Made by a program: the position numbers and the translations under genes. From contig JBFIXI010000084.1 of assembly GCA_041605955.1 (NCBI GenBank), positions 1 through 13,333 on the forward strand: a stretch of DNA of 13,333 nt, given 5' to 3'. The stretch is from JAHEJX01 sp041605955. GTDB taxonomy: Bacteria > Actinomycetota > Acidimicrobiia > Spongiisociales > UBA5794. Below are positions 5,709 to 13,303 of the stretch, in pieces. The first letter of the stretch is position 1, and the number at the start of each line of letters is the position of its first letter. The notes beneath the pieces were generated by a model. The model had not been told where the DNA came from. It did no database searches and saw only the letters and a program-made list of their open reading frames with translations.

Positions 5709-6926
5709 ATGTCGCGTCGGATACCGCGCTGGGCTGAGATCCAGCCGCTTGTCAAGATCCGGCCGCCCGGGCTCGGCCCGGAGGCCCGACTGGCCGCGGC
5801 CGCCTCGATCTGGGATGTGCGCCGCATCGCCCGCCGCCGCACCCCCCGGGCTCCGTTCGACTACACCGACGGGGGGGCAGACCAGGAGATTGCGCTGCGG
5901 CGGTCGCGGGAGGCATACCAGCGGGTCGAGTGGCAGCACGTCACCGTGCTGCGCGATGTCTCCGAGGTCGACACCTCGGTCAGCCTGTTGGGTCAGCCGT
6001 CGGCATTGCCGCTGGCGCTGGCTCCCACGGGATTCACTCGCATGATGCAGCACGAAGGAGAACCGGCGGTGGCCCGTGCCGCGGCCCGCGCCGGCATCAC
6101 TTATGCGCTCTCCACGCTGGGCACCACGACTCCGGAGGACGTGGCTGCGGCGGCGCCGAGCCTGAACCGCTGGTTCCAGCTGTATCTCTTCAAGGATCGC
6201 GGCTTCAGCGGAGAGCTGTTGCGGCGGGCCAAGGACGCCGGGTATTCGGCTGTCATCTTGACCGTCGATACCGCCATCCCCGGGGCGCGGCTGCGCGACA
6301 TCCGCAACGGGTTGACGGTTCCCCCGTCGCTGACCTTCAAGACCCTGGCCGACATGGCTCGCCACCCCGCATGGTGGTTCAACCTCCTCACCACCGAGCC
6401 GCTGGAGTTCGCCACGCTGCGCCACTTCGACGGCACGGTCGCCGAGCTGGTGGCGCACACGTTCGATCCCACGCTCAACTGGTCCGACATCGAGTGGATG
6501 CGACATCACTGGGACGGAGCGATGGTGATCAAGGGCATCCAAAGCGTGGCCGACGCGCAGCGGGCCGTCGAGCACGGTGCCGACGCCGTGATTGTCTCCA
6601 ATCACGGCGGCCGTCAGCTGGATCGGGCGCCCACGACCTTCGAGCTGCTCCCCGCCGTGGTCGACGCAGTGGCCGATCGTATCGAGGTGTACGTCGACGG
6701 CGGCATCATGGATGGCGGCGACGTGGTCGCCGCCGTCGCCCAGGGAGCCACCGCCGCCTTCATCGGCCGGGCCTACCTGTACGGGCTCATGGCCGGCGGG
6801 GAGCACGGCGTGGATCGAACCCTCGAGATCTTGGCCGCCGGGATCAGACGAACCATGCAGCTCCTCGGAGTCACCTCGGTCAAGGAGCTCGACCGCAGCC
6901 ATCTCAAGATCCGCGACGGGAACTGA
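5709..6926 (+). CDS. lldD: FMN-dependent L-lactate dehydrogenase (LldD family)
   Basis: A 405-aa FMN-dependent alpha-hydroxy-acid dehydrogenase with a TIM-barrel fold that oxidises L-lactate to pyruvate and passes electrons to quinone at the membrane. Active-site landmarks are present: DYTDGGADQE (Tyr52), PTGFTRMM (106-113), FQLY (156-159), TVD (185-187) and ARLRDIRNG (193-201), Lys275 in MVIKGIQ, the catalytic base His299 and substrate-binding Arg302 in SNHGGRQLD, and DGGIMDGGDV followed by GRAYLYGLMAGGE. It closely resembles mycobacterial LldD2 over its whole length, so a lactate substrate is likely, though other 2-hydroxy acids are possible. ATG 5709 has GAGGAG 7 bases upstream; TAGCCT (5677-5682) is a possible -10. 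The peptidase gene starts 4 bases after its stop, so the two are co-transcribed and probably translationally coupled. Confidence 0.93.
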   Translation: MSRRIPRWAEIQPLVKIRPPGLGPEARLAAAASIWDVRRIARRRTPRAPFDYTDGGADQEIALRRSREAYQRVEWQHVTVLRDVSEVDTSVSLLGQPSALPLALAPTGFTRMMQHEGEPAVARAAARAGITYALSTLGTTTPEDVAAAAPSLNRWFQLYLFKDRGFSGELLRRAKDAGYSAVILTVDTAIPGARLRDIRNGLTVPPSLTFKTLADMARHPAWWFNLLTTEPLEFATLRHFDGTVAELVAHTFDPTLNWSDIEWMRHHWDGAMVIKGIQSVADAQRAVEHGADAVIVSNHGGRQLDRAPTTFELLPAVVDAVADRIEVYVDGGIMDGGDVVAAVAQGATAAFIGRAYLYGLMAGGEHGVDRTLEILAAGIRRTMQLLGVTSVKELDRSHLKIRDGN

Positions 6927-6930
6927 GCCC

Positions 6931-8892
6931 ATGGACTTGACCGACTACACCGCGCTGACCGCGGAGTCTGCGCTCCGGGTCGTCACCGATGCCTTGGTCG
7001 AGGCGGATGCCTTCCTGGAAGCCATCATTGCCGAAGCGGGTCCCCGGACCTACAGCAACACGATGGCGCCGCTGGACGCCGCCATCGCCCTCACCGGCGA
7101 CGCATACGGCATCGGCGGCTACATGGCACATGTGCATCCCGACGAAGCGGTCCGCGCCGCCGGCGTGGCCGCCGAGGAGAAACACAGCAAGTGGAGCGCC
7201 GGGCTCGCCTTCAATCGAGCTCTCTACGAGGCCATCAGGGACTACAGCACCACCGAGGATGCCGCCGCCCTGGAAGGCGAGCAGCGGCGCAACCTCGACT
7301 TCTGGATGCGGGACTTCCGCTTGGCCGGTCAGGATCTCCCCGAGGCGGAACGCGCCGAGGTCGAAGCGTTGCGCAACCGCCTCATCGAGCTCAACGTGGC
7401 CTTCGAGCGGAACCTGAGCGAGTGGGAAGACGGCATCGACATGACGCGAGCGCAGCTCGCCGGCCTGCCGGACAGCTACATCGAGCGCCTCGCTCCGGGC
7501 AAGCGGAACGGCGAGTACCGAGTCACCGTCGCGTACCCGGATTATGTGCCCTTCATGGACCAGGCCGAGAACCGCATGTTGCGTCGATGGCTGCAGTTCA
7601 AGTTCCTCAACCGAGCGGCCACCGCCAACATCCCCCTGTTGCGGGAAGCGGTCGGCGTGCGGTGGCAGATCGCCCGCAAGCTCGGCTACCCCAGCTTCGC
7701 CGAGCACGCCATGGAAACCAAGATGGCAGACCCCAAGGCCGTCGAAGACTTCTACGCGTCGATCGTGCCCGGCCTGACCGACCTGGGAGAGCGCGAGCTG
7801 GGCGAGCTACGGGAGCTGATGGCCGCCGACCTCGGCGGCGACACGCTCGAACCCTGGGATTGGAGCTACTACGACGCGCAGCAACGCAAACGCGACTACG
7901 GCGTCGACGACAACGTGGTCGCAGAGTATTTCCCGCTGGGTGCGGTCGTACAGGGGATGTTCGACATCTGCGGCGACATGTTCGGAATCGAATTCACCGA
8001 GATCGACGATGCCAAGGCCTGGCACCCCGACGTGGCGGTGTACGCGATCTCGAATCGGGACACAGGCGAGGTCATCGCCAATTACTACGCCGACCTCCAC
8101 CCTCGGCCGGGTAAGTTCAGCCATGCCGCCTGCTGGCGACTCAAGGCCGGCCATCGGCAAGCTGATGGCCGGTACCGGGCACCCGTGGCTGCGGTGGCGG
8201 CCAACTTCACGAAGCCGACAGCCGACTCCCCGTCGCTGCTGAAGCACGACGAAGCGGTGACGCTCTTCCACGAGTTCGGCCACGTCCTGCACAACACGCT
8301 GACTGCTGTCGCCCTACCGCGCTTTTCCGGCACCCAGACCGAGCGCGACTTCGTGGAGGCCCCGTCGCAGATCATGGAGAACTGGATGTGGGAGCCGGCC
8401 GTCCTACAGCGATTCTCCCGCCACTACGAGACCGGTGAGCCCATCCCCGAAGACCTCGTGGAGAAAATGGTGGCGGCCCGCGACCAGAACATCGCGCTGA
8501 AGACCCTGCGCCAAGTTTTCTACGGCCAGTACGACCTGGCGCTGCACAGCGGCGACGGTCCCGCCGACGTGGTCCAGGCCTACTACGACCTGGTGCACCT
8601 CACGCTGCTCCCGCCGCATCCTCACACGCACTTCGGAGCCAGCTTCGGCCACATGGCCAGCGACGGCTACGTAGCCGGCTATTACGGGTACCTGTGGTCG
8701 AAGGTGTACGGAGACGACATGTTCTCCGTTTTCGAAGACGAAGGGGTGCTCAATCCGGAGGTGGGGATGCGCTATCGCCGTACCATTCTCGCCACCGGAG
8801 GCACTCGGGACGGGGCGGACCTGCTGCGCAGCTTCCTCGGCAGGGAACCGTCGAGCGAGTCATTCCTGAAGAAGATCGGGCTCGCGCCCTGA
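6931..8892 (+). CDS. M3A family metallopeptidase (thimet oligopeptidase / oligopeptidase A type)
   Basis: A 653-aa zinc peptidase that degrades short peptides in the cytoplasm. The gluzincin motif HEFGH lies at 447-451 (zinc ligands His447 and His451, catalytic Glu448). The third ligand is Glu476 in RDFVEAPSQIMENW, 29 residues after His447 as in thimet oligopeptidase. FSGTQTERDF and the C-terminal block THFGASFGHMASDGYVAGYYGYLWSKV are also typical of subfamily M3A. No signal peptide is seen. Length is typical for the subfamily. ATG 6931 is used because it follows the lldD stop by 4 bases and starts the homologous region; the open frame reaching back into lldD is a shadow. It converges with the second DinB gene, with 15 bases between the ends. 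Confidence 0.93.
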   Translation: MDLTDYTALTAESALRVVTDALVEADAFLEAIIAEAGPRTYSNTMAPLDAAIALTGDAYGIGGYMAHVHPDEAVRAAGVAAEEKHSKWSAGLAFNRALYEAIRDYSTTEDAAALEGEQRRNLDFWMRDFRLAGQDLPEAERAEVEALRNRLIELNVAFERNLSEWEDGIDMTRAQLAGLPDSYIERLAPGKRNGEYRVTVAYPDYVPFMDQAENRMLRRWLQFKFLNRAATANIPLLREAVGVRWQIARKLGYPSFAEHAMETKMADPKAVEDFYASIVPGLTDLGERELGELRELMAADLGGDTLEPWDWSYYDAQQRKRDYGVDDNVVAEYFPLGAVVQGMFDICGDMFGIEFTEIDDAKAWHPDVAVYAISNRDTGEVIANYYADLHPRPGKFSHAACWRLKAGHRQADGRYRAPVAAVAANFTKPTADSPSLLKHDEAVTLFHEFGHVLHNTLTAVALPRFSGTQTERDFVEAPSQIMENWMWEPAVLQRFSRHYETGEPIPEDLVEKMVAARDQNIALKTLRQVFYGQYDLALHSGDGPADVVQAYYDLVHLTLLPPHPHTHFGASFGHMASDGYVAGYYGYLWSKVYGDDMFSVFEDEGVLNPEVGMRYRRTILATGGTRDGADLLRSFLGREPSSESFLKKIGLAP

Positions 8893-8907
8893 GCCGCCCG
8901 GAGCGCA

Positions 8908-9453
8908 TCACCCCACCATCGCCAGCCCGGTCCGCACGTCCCAGAGGTGATGGGCGGGATCGTGCATCAGATAGCGGGCGAACGATTCGACCGTGAACTC
9001 GGCCCCGTCGCTGCGAAAGCCGGTGCGTTGCCAGTCGTCGTCCTTGACGGTGGCGAAGTGTTGGGCCAGACCAGCAGCGGCGGCGGCCAGCTCCTCCGCC
9101 ACGGTCGCCGGATCGGATGAGGCGTAGTCCTTCTCGATCGCGGTCTCGTCCTGATTCCAGTTCGGATAGTGCGGACCCTCTTCGTTCAACATCAATCCAA
9201 GCCGATAGTTGTAGAGCGAGAAGACGTCGCGGACGTGACATGCGTATTCGAGGGCCGACCAGCGATCGGGGCGGGGGCGCCGCCGCAGCGAGTCTTCGTC
9301 GCCTTGGAGGATCTCGGCCCACTCCGCAGCATTGGCTTCGAGGAGTGCCGGCATGGTGGTGACGTCGAACTCACGGACCTCGTACTCACATTCTGGGCAG
9401 AGCTCGTCGACCACCCAGGTCCAGTCTTTGTCGTCGGCGAAAGGCTCGCTCAT
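8908..9453 (-). CDS. DinB family protein, second copy, with N-terminal CxxC
   Basis: A 181-aa DinB/YfiT-like four-helix-bundle protein of a common actinobacterial subtype. It starts MSEPFADDKDWTWVVDELCPEC, with a Cys19-Pro-Glu-Cys22 pair. The bundle contains DRWSALEYACHVRDVF (63-78, His73) and the C-terminal helix YLMHDPAHHLWDV (161-173; His164, His168, His169), giving plausible metal ligands. The function is unknown; thiol-dependent transferase chemistry is possible by family analogy. ATG 9453 is chosen over the upstream frame because TATCAT lies exactly 6 bases before it. It follows the membrane-protein gene on the same strand, but its own promoter sits in the gap, so it need not depend on read-through. 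Confidence 0.87.
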   Translation of the reverse strand: MSEPFADDKDWTWVVDELCPECEYEVREFDVTTMPALLEANAAEWAEILQGDEDSLRRRPRPDRWSALEYACHVRDVFSLYNYRLGLMLNEEGPHYPNWNQDETAIEKDYASSDPATVAEELAAAAAGLAQHFATVKDDDWQRTGFRSDGAEFTVESFARYLMHDPAHHLWDVRTGLAMVG

Positions 9454-9465
9454 GCGGCGATGATA
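9454..9465 (-). promoter_or_regulatory. Leaderless -10 element of the second DinB gene
   Basis: Minus strand CTTATCATCGCCG, then C and ATG: TATCAT (9465-9460), 6-base spacer, start codon at 9453. These 13 bases are identical to those before the other DinB gene. No -35 is recognisable. Confidence 0.65.
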
Positions 9466-9489
9466 AGTGGCCGGAGCGGCCACCCGGGA

Positions 9490-10920
9490 CTACGAAGCGC
9501 GCTCGAAAACCCGGGCCACCGAATCCTCATAGACGACCTCCCAGCCGTCTTCGGTGGCCAACGCCGCCGCCAAGGTCGACGTGGGCTCCACCATCACCAG
9601 GTCGATCCGCCACTCGTCCAACGGCTGTTGCCAGTTGTCCTCGACGAAATAGGTCTGACCGAAATGAAGCAGGCCGGCATCGCCGTAGACATCGGCACGC
9701 CCATCAACATAGACCGGATAGCCCCGCCAGATGAGATAGCCACCGAAGTTGTACGCGTTGAACACCCGGGAGTCCCTCCGGCCGGTTTCCTCGATCCAAT
9801 CGACTGCGGCCTGCGGGAAACGGTCGCGTACGGCAGCTTCGTTGCCGCTCAAGGTCCCGACGGCGATGACCACCGCTCCCACCGTGATCAGCGCTGCGCC
9901 CGCGAGCGTCGGCAGTAGCTTCTCATCGTCGTCGCCGGCGGCCGGCTGCAACATCGTCGCCGGCGCGATGTCGGCCAGGAAGCGCGTCAGAATCGGTGCC
10001 GCCGCAACCGCGAATATCGCGATGTTGCGCACCGACAGGAACGCCCCGGCGGCGGTGCCGCCAAAGATGAGCAACTCGGTGACCGAGGGACGACGTGCCG
10101 CCCGAACGAGCGCGAAGATCCCGATCGCAACCAGGGCCAGCAGCAGCCAAAACACCAGCAGATCAGGCGACGGGGGAAACCACTCGGCGATGAAGTCTCG
10201 CTGCACGGAGCTGCCGAGGGTCTCGAAGGGGTAAACCCACAGGCGAGCCCCGTTCGGGTTGACCAATGCCGCCACCAGGCATGCTGCGGTGGCCAACGCG
10301 AGACGGCGCACGTCATCGGTGGGCAACGTCCTGGCGGGCGGGGTGACGCGACGCCCCTCTGCCCACTCCCCCACGAGGTACGTCCCAAGCAGGACGATTC
10401 CGAGAAGATATCCGCTGTGGAGATTCGCCCACACCAGGGTGATAGCTGGAAACGCCCAGTAGATCCAACGCCCCACTGCGACGTCCTTGCGCTGCTCTAG
10501 GAGGTAGATGAACACTACGAACAGCAGCAGATTGAAGAGCTGCGGACGCGAGCCCCAGACCACCTCGCTCGCCTTGGCGGCCACGGCCACGGTCATGCCG
10601 GCCACGTATGGTTTGCCGTCGCAGAGGCGATAGACCAGCCACCAAGTCGCCACGGTGACCACGGCGAAAAACACCATCAGCGCGTTGAGCTCACCCAGCC
10701 GGTACAGCCCCCACATGATCAGCTCCGACAACCACTCGTGGGTCACCCACTCGTTATCCGGGAAGGTGAACGAGTAGATGTCGTGGCGCGGGATGCCGTC
10801 GGCGAGGATCCGCTCGCCGGTCCGCAGATGCCACCACATGTCTGGATCGATCGTCGGGCGGATCGCGGTGGCGAACAGGAGGCTGAACAAGGCGAACGGG
10901 AACAAACGGCGAACGTTCAT
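9490..10920 (-). CDS. Polytopic membrane protein, GT-C glycosyltransferase-like
   Basis: A 476-aa protein with about 9-11 predicted membrane helices (hydrophobic stretches near 5-20, 78-100, 108-122, 128-143, 153-182, 206-220, 253-274, 282-312 and 336-358) and a soluble C-terminal domain from about 360. The first extracytoplasmic loop carries IDPDMWWHLRTGERIL (24-39) and later HEWLSELIMW (61-70). An early acidic loop after the first helix is the pattern of GT-C type lipid-linked-sugar glycosyltransferases, but the match is weak and substrate and fold are not established. The C-terminal domain contains NAYNFGGYLIWRG and VYVDGRADVYGDA. ATG 10920 is preferred to GTG 10938 because TACTGT lies 5 bases before it. 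The repeat-rich 479-bp gap lies upstream. Confidence 0.8.
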   Translation of the reverse strand: MNVRRLFPFALFSLLFATAIRPTIDPDMWWHLRTGERILADGIPRHDIYSFTFPDNEWVTHEWLSELIMWGLYRLGELNALMVFFAVVTVATWWLVYRLCDGKPYVAGMTVAVAAKASEVVWGSRPQLFNLLLFVVFIYLLEQRKDVAVGRWIYWAFPAITLVWANLHSGYLLGIVLLGTYLVGEWAEGRRVTPPARTLPTDDVRRLALATAACLVAALVNPNGARLWVYPFETLGSSVQRDFIAEWFPPSPDLLVFWLLLALVAIGIFALVRAARRPSVTELLIFGGTAAGAFLSVRNIAIFAVAAAPILTRFLADIAPATMLQPAAGDDDEKLLPTLAGAALITVGAVVIAVGTLSGNEAAVRDRFPQAAVDWIEETGRRDSRVFNAYNFGGYLIWRGYPVYVDGRADVYGDAGLLHFGQTYFVEDNWQQPLDEWRIDLVMVEPTSTLAAALATEDGWEVVYEDSVARVFERAS

Positions 10921-10931
10921 CGCAGACAGTA
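10921..10931 (-). promoter_or_regulatory. Leaderless -10 element of the polytopic membrane protein gene
   Basis: TACTGT (10931-10926 on the minus strand) is 5 bases before ATG 10920. It falls inside the first codons of the alternative GTG start at 10938, which argues for the ATG. Confidence 0.5.
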
Positions 10932-10978
10932 TCGCCACGCGTCGGGCGTGGCTTCAGCTTTCACGCGATGTGAGGCTG

Positions 10979-11204
10979 GCCAGGCGCCGCCAGCCACCGC
11001 CGAGGTAGGGGGGCCGTGAGTCCCCCCGGAGGGGGGAAGGTACCTCCAGGCGCCACCAGGCACCACCGAGGTAGGGGGGCGCAACCTCACAACGCGGCCT
11101 CCGACCTGACACCGGGCAATACGGTCAAGGAACTCTCGCCGGCAACCACACGCCCCCCTTCCCACCGCCTCCGGCGGCGGTACCCCTCCCCCCTCCGGGG
11201 GGAG
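10979..11204. repeat. GC-rich repeat array, right locus (direct and inverted arms)
   Basis: The direct arm (10979-11082) contains GCCGAGGTAGGGGGGC at 10999-11014, CCCCCCGGAGGGGGGAAGG at 11022-11040, CCTCCAGGCGCCACCAGG, and a second GAGGTAGGGGGGC at 11068-11080. After a core of about 70 bases, the opposite arm (11151-11204) reads CGCCCCCCTTCCCACCGCC and CCCCCCTCCGGGGGGAGCC, in inverted orientation. This is the same architecture as positions 1-307. No gene is supported anywhere in 10939-11399. Confidence 0.75.
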
Positions 11205-11339
11205 CCACCCGCACACACCGCCACCCGCACACACCGCCACCCGCACACACCGCCACCCGCACACACCGCCACCCGCACACCGCCACCCGCACACTGCCAC
11301 CCGCACGCCGCCACCCGCACGCCGCCACCCGCATCCCGG
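11205..11339. repeat. 16/14-bp tandem repeat array
   Basis: CCACCCGCACACACCG is repeated four times exactly (11205-11268). Four 14-bp relatives follow (CCACCCGCACACCG, CCACCCGCACACTG, and CCACCCGCACGCCG twice, 11269-11324) and then a partial unit. The array abuts the inverted arm of the GC-rich repeat locus and ends about 60 bases from the stop codon of the CCA transferase gene. Frames through it give only Val-Cys-Gly-Trp-Arg low-complexity peptides and are not genes. It is a likely site of strand slippage. Confidence 0.9.
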
Positions 11340-11399
11340 CCGCACGCAGCTCGCTCCGCCCCCGGCTGCTACGGCGATGAGTCAAAGGGTTGGGGCTGC

Positions 11400-12788
11400 T
11401 TACAGCCCCTTGTCCTTCCGCCATTCGTCGAGCAGTCGGTAGGCCTCCTCCTCGGAGTACGGCCCGTGCTCGATACGGTGCTCGTAGAGGATGTCCATCG
11501 CTTCGCCGACGAGCGGGCCCGGCTCGATTCCCAGGTGGGCCATTGCTTGGTGGCCGTCGATCGGGGGGCGCAACGCGTCGAGCTCCTCCTGCTGGCGCAG
11601 CTCGGCGATTCGCTCCTCCAGCTCGTCGATGCGACGCTGGATCGCTCGGGCCCGGGCTGGGTTGCGGGTCGTTACGTCGCAGCGCACCAGCTCGTTTAGC
11701 AGCCCGAGCAATGGACCGGCGTCGCGCACGTATCTGCGGACTGCACTGTCGGTCCAGCCCATCTTGTAGGTGTGGGGCCGCATGTGCAGGAATACCAGGC
11801 TGCTCACGACCTTGATCTCGTTGGCCGAATAGCGCAGCTGTCGCATGCGATGGCGGGTCATGCGGGCCCCCACGACCTCGTGGTGGTGGAAGGTGACCCC
11901 GCCCGGGGCGAAGGCCCGGGTGGCCGGCTTTCCGATGTCGTGGAACAGCGCAGCCAATCGCAGCTCGAGGATGGGTGACGTCTTGCCGACAACTGCGATC
12001 GAGTGCGCCAAGACGTCCTTGTGGCGATGTTGTGGATCGTGCTGCTGTTCGAGCTCGGCCAATTCGGGGAGGAACTCGACGGCGAGCCCGGAGCGCACCA
12101 GCCCCCACAGGGCCTCTTCGACGTGCTCCCCCACCATCAGCTTGCTCAACTCTTCGCGGATCCGTTCTGCCGATACGATCTGCAGCCGGTCGGCCAACGC
12201 GACCACGGCCTGCACGACCTTGTCCGCTGGGGTGAAGCCGAGAGTCGAGATGAAGCGAAAGAGACGCAGCATCCGCAATGGATCGTCTCCGAAGGAGATC
12301 TCGGGATCAAGCGGGGTGCGCAGTGAACTGGTGGCCAGGTCACCAAGGCCTCCGTAGGGGTCGATCAGCTCGGGACTGCCTTCGCCGTCTATTCGCAGCG
12401 CCATTGCGTTCACCGTGAAATCGCGGCGGGAAAGGTCCTCGGTGATGTCGTCGGAATACGTGACATCGGGCTTGCGACTGTCGTCCGGATAGATCTCGGA
12501 GCGGTAAGTCGTGATCTCGTAGAGATGGCCGTCACGGATGGCCCCGATGGTGCCGAATCGCTGGCCCGCCAGGTACATGTCCGTCGCCCACGGGGCAACC
12601 AGCTCCTTGATGCGCTCGGGCCGCGCATTGGTCGTGAAGTCCAGATCCTCGATCTCGCGCCCCAGCAGGGCATCACGCACGCTGCCGCCGACGAGCGCCA
12701 ACTCAAACCCGGCGGCTCGGAAGAGGGCGGCCAACTGCCCGGCAGGGGCGTCGGCGCGCAGCAACTGTTCCAAACGCGGCGGGATCAT
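11400..12788 (-). CDS. cca: CCA tRNA nucleotidyltransferase with HD domain
   Basis: A 462-aa class II nucleotidyltransferase expected to build or repair the 3' CCA end of tRNAs from CTP and ATP. The head has the GGSVRDALL motif (34-42), the metal-binding pair Asp48-x-Asp50 in EDLDFTT, RRDFTVNAMAL (121-131) and the nucleotide-selecting DDPLRMLRLFRF (168-179). A C-terminal HD phosphohydrolase-type domain follows: HKDVLAHSIAVV (256-267), LFHDIGKPATR (281-291) and HHHEVVGARM (301-310). A charged, probably coiled-coil segment (RAIQRRIDELEERIAELRQQEELD) lies near the C-terminus. ATG 12788 is chosen because TACCCT lies 6 bases before it (leaderless) and homology starts there; the open frame upstream is a shadow of the RNase H gene. 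A poly(A) polymerase role is possible for this family but less likely as the only function. Confidence 0.92.
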   Translation of the reverse strand: MIPPRLEQLLRADAPAGQLAALFRAAGFELALVGGSVRDALLGREIEDLDFTTNARPERIKELVAPWATDMYLAGQRFGTIGAIRDGHLYEITTYRSEIYPDDSRKPDVTYSDDITEDLSRRDFTVNAMALRIDGEGSPELIDPYGGLGDLATSSLRTPLDPEISFGDDPLRMLRLFRFISTLGFTPADKVVQAVVALADRLQIVSAERIREELSKLMVGEHVEEALWGLVRSGLAVEFLPELAELEQQHDPQHRHKDVLAHSIAVVGKTSPILELRLAALFHDIGKPATRAFAPGGVTFHHHEVVGARMTRHRMRQLRYSANEIKVVSSLVFLHMRPHTYKMGWTDSAVRRYVRDAGPLLGLLNELVRCDVTTRNPARARAIQRRIDELEERIAELRQQEELDALRPPIDGHQAMAHLGIEPGPLVGEAMDILYEHRIEHGPYSEEEAYRLLDEWRKDKGL

Positions 12789-12800
12789 CGGCAAAGGGTA
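12789..12800 (-). promoter_or_regulatory. Leaderless -10 element of the CCA transferase gene
   Basis: TACCCT (12800-12795 on the minus strand), 6-base spacer TTGCCG, then ATG 12788. It lies in the 44-base gap behind the RNase H gene, so cca can be transcribed on its own as well as by read-through. Confidence 0.6.
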
Positions 12801-12832
12801 ATCAGCATGGCTCCGGCTCCTCCGAGGCGGGC

Positions 12833-13303
12833 TCACGCCCGCCAGCTGCTCGCTAGTGCGTCGGCGTACTCGTTCCAGCGGAAGCCCGAGTGGGAGGCGA
12901 TCCACTCGAGCTCGAGCTCCGGTCGTGCCGTGAACGTGGCGTAGAGAGGCTTGACCAGATCGAGGTTCTCCACCCGCCCCGACTTCCGCCGCCAACCCCG
13001 CTGCTCCCAACCGGCTGCCCATTCATTGATCGTCTGCACGACGAGGCGGCTATCGGCATAGATCGTCGCCTTGGTGCCTTCCGGTACGAGCTTGGCTCCC
13101 TCCAGGACGGCGGTCAGCTCCATGCGGTTGTTGGTGGTGTCCGGGTCGTGCCCGCTGGCCTCGGCGACGATTTCGCCGTCTCGCACGTACACCGCTCCCC
13201 AGCCGCCGGGCCCGGGATTGGGTACCGCTCCCCCGTCCGTGAACACACCGTCCTGGGGGCCCGCCGTGAATTCGCGCAGCACCTCATCGGTGGTCAGCAC
13301 CAC
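12833..13303 (-). CDS. rnhA: Ribonuclease HI
   Basis: A 156-aa RNase H fold protein that cuts the RNA strand of RNA-DNA hybrids. All catalytic residues are visible: Asp23 in VFTDGGAVPNPGPGGWGAV, Glu62 in NNRMELTAV, Asp84 in YADSRLV and Asp148 in WNEYADALAS, plus His138 in ASHSG. They have nearly the spacing of E. coli Asp10/Glu48/Asp70/His124/Asp134. Residues 94-115 (AAGWEQRGWRRKSGRVENLDL) match the basic handle region. The start is unsure: GTG 13303 and GTG 13300 are possible, but the frame stays open through an Arg/Ser-rich stretch to the window edge, so the true protein may be longer at its N-terminus or the gene may be truncated here. The cca gene follows 44 bases downstream on the same strand. 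Confidence 0.88.
   Translation of the reverse strand: MVLTTDEVLREFTAGPQDGVFTDGGAVPNPGPGGWGAVYVRDGEIVAEASGHDPDTTNNRMELTAVLEGAKLVPEGTKATIYADSRLVVQTINEWAAGWEQRGWRRKSGRVENLDLVKPLYATFTARPELELEWIASHSGFRWNEYADALASSWRA

Noticed and set aside
6592..6930. N-terminal extension of the M3 peptidase into lldD
   Set aside because: The open frame overlaps the lldD active-site coding sequence and is low-complexity; the peptidase begins naturally at ATG 6931.
9490..10920. Firm assignment of the membrane protein to a named mannosyltransferase or oligosaccharyltransferase
   Set aside because: Topology and an acidic first loop fit GT-C proteins, but no diagnostic motif is recognised, so only a tentative label is given.
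11087..11345. Cys/Trp/Gly-rich reading frames across the tandem array
   Set aside because: They are translations of the 16/14-bp repeat in several frames, with no start signals or homology, and change frame with repeat length.
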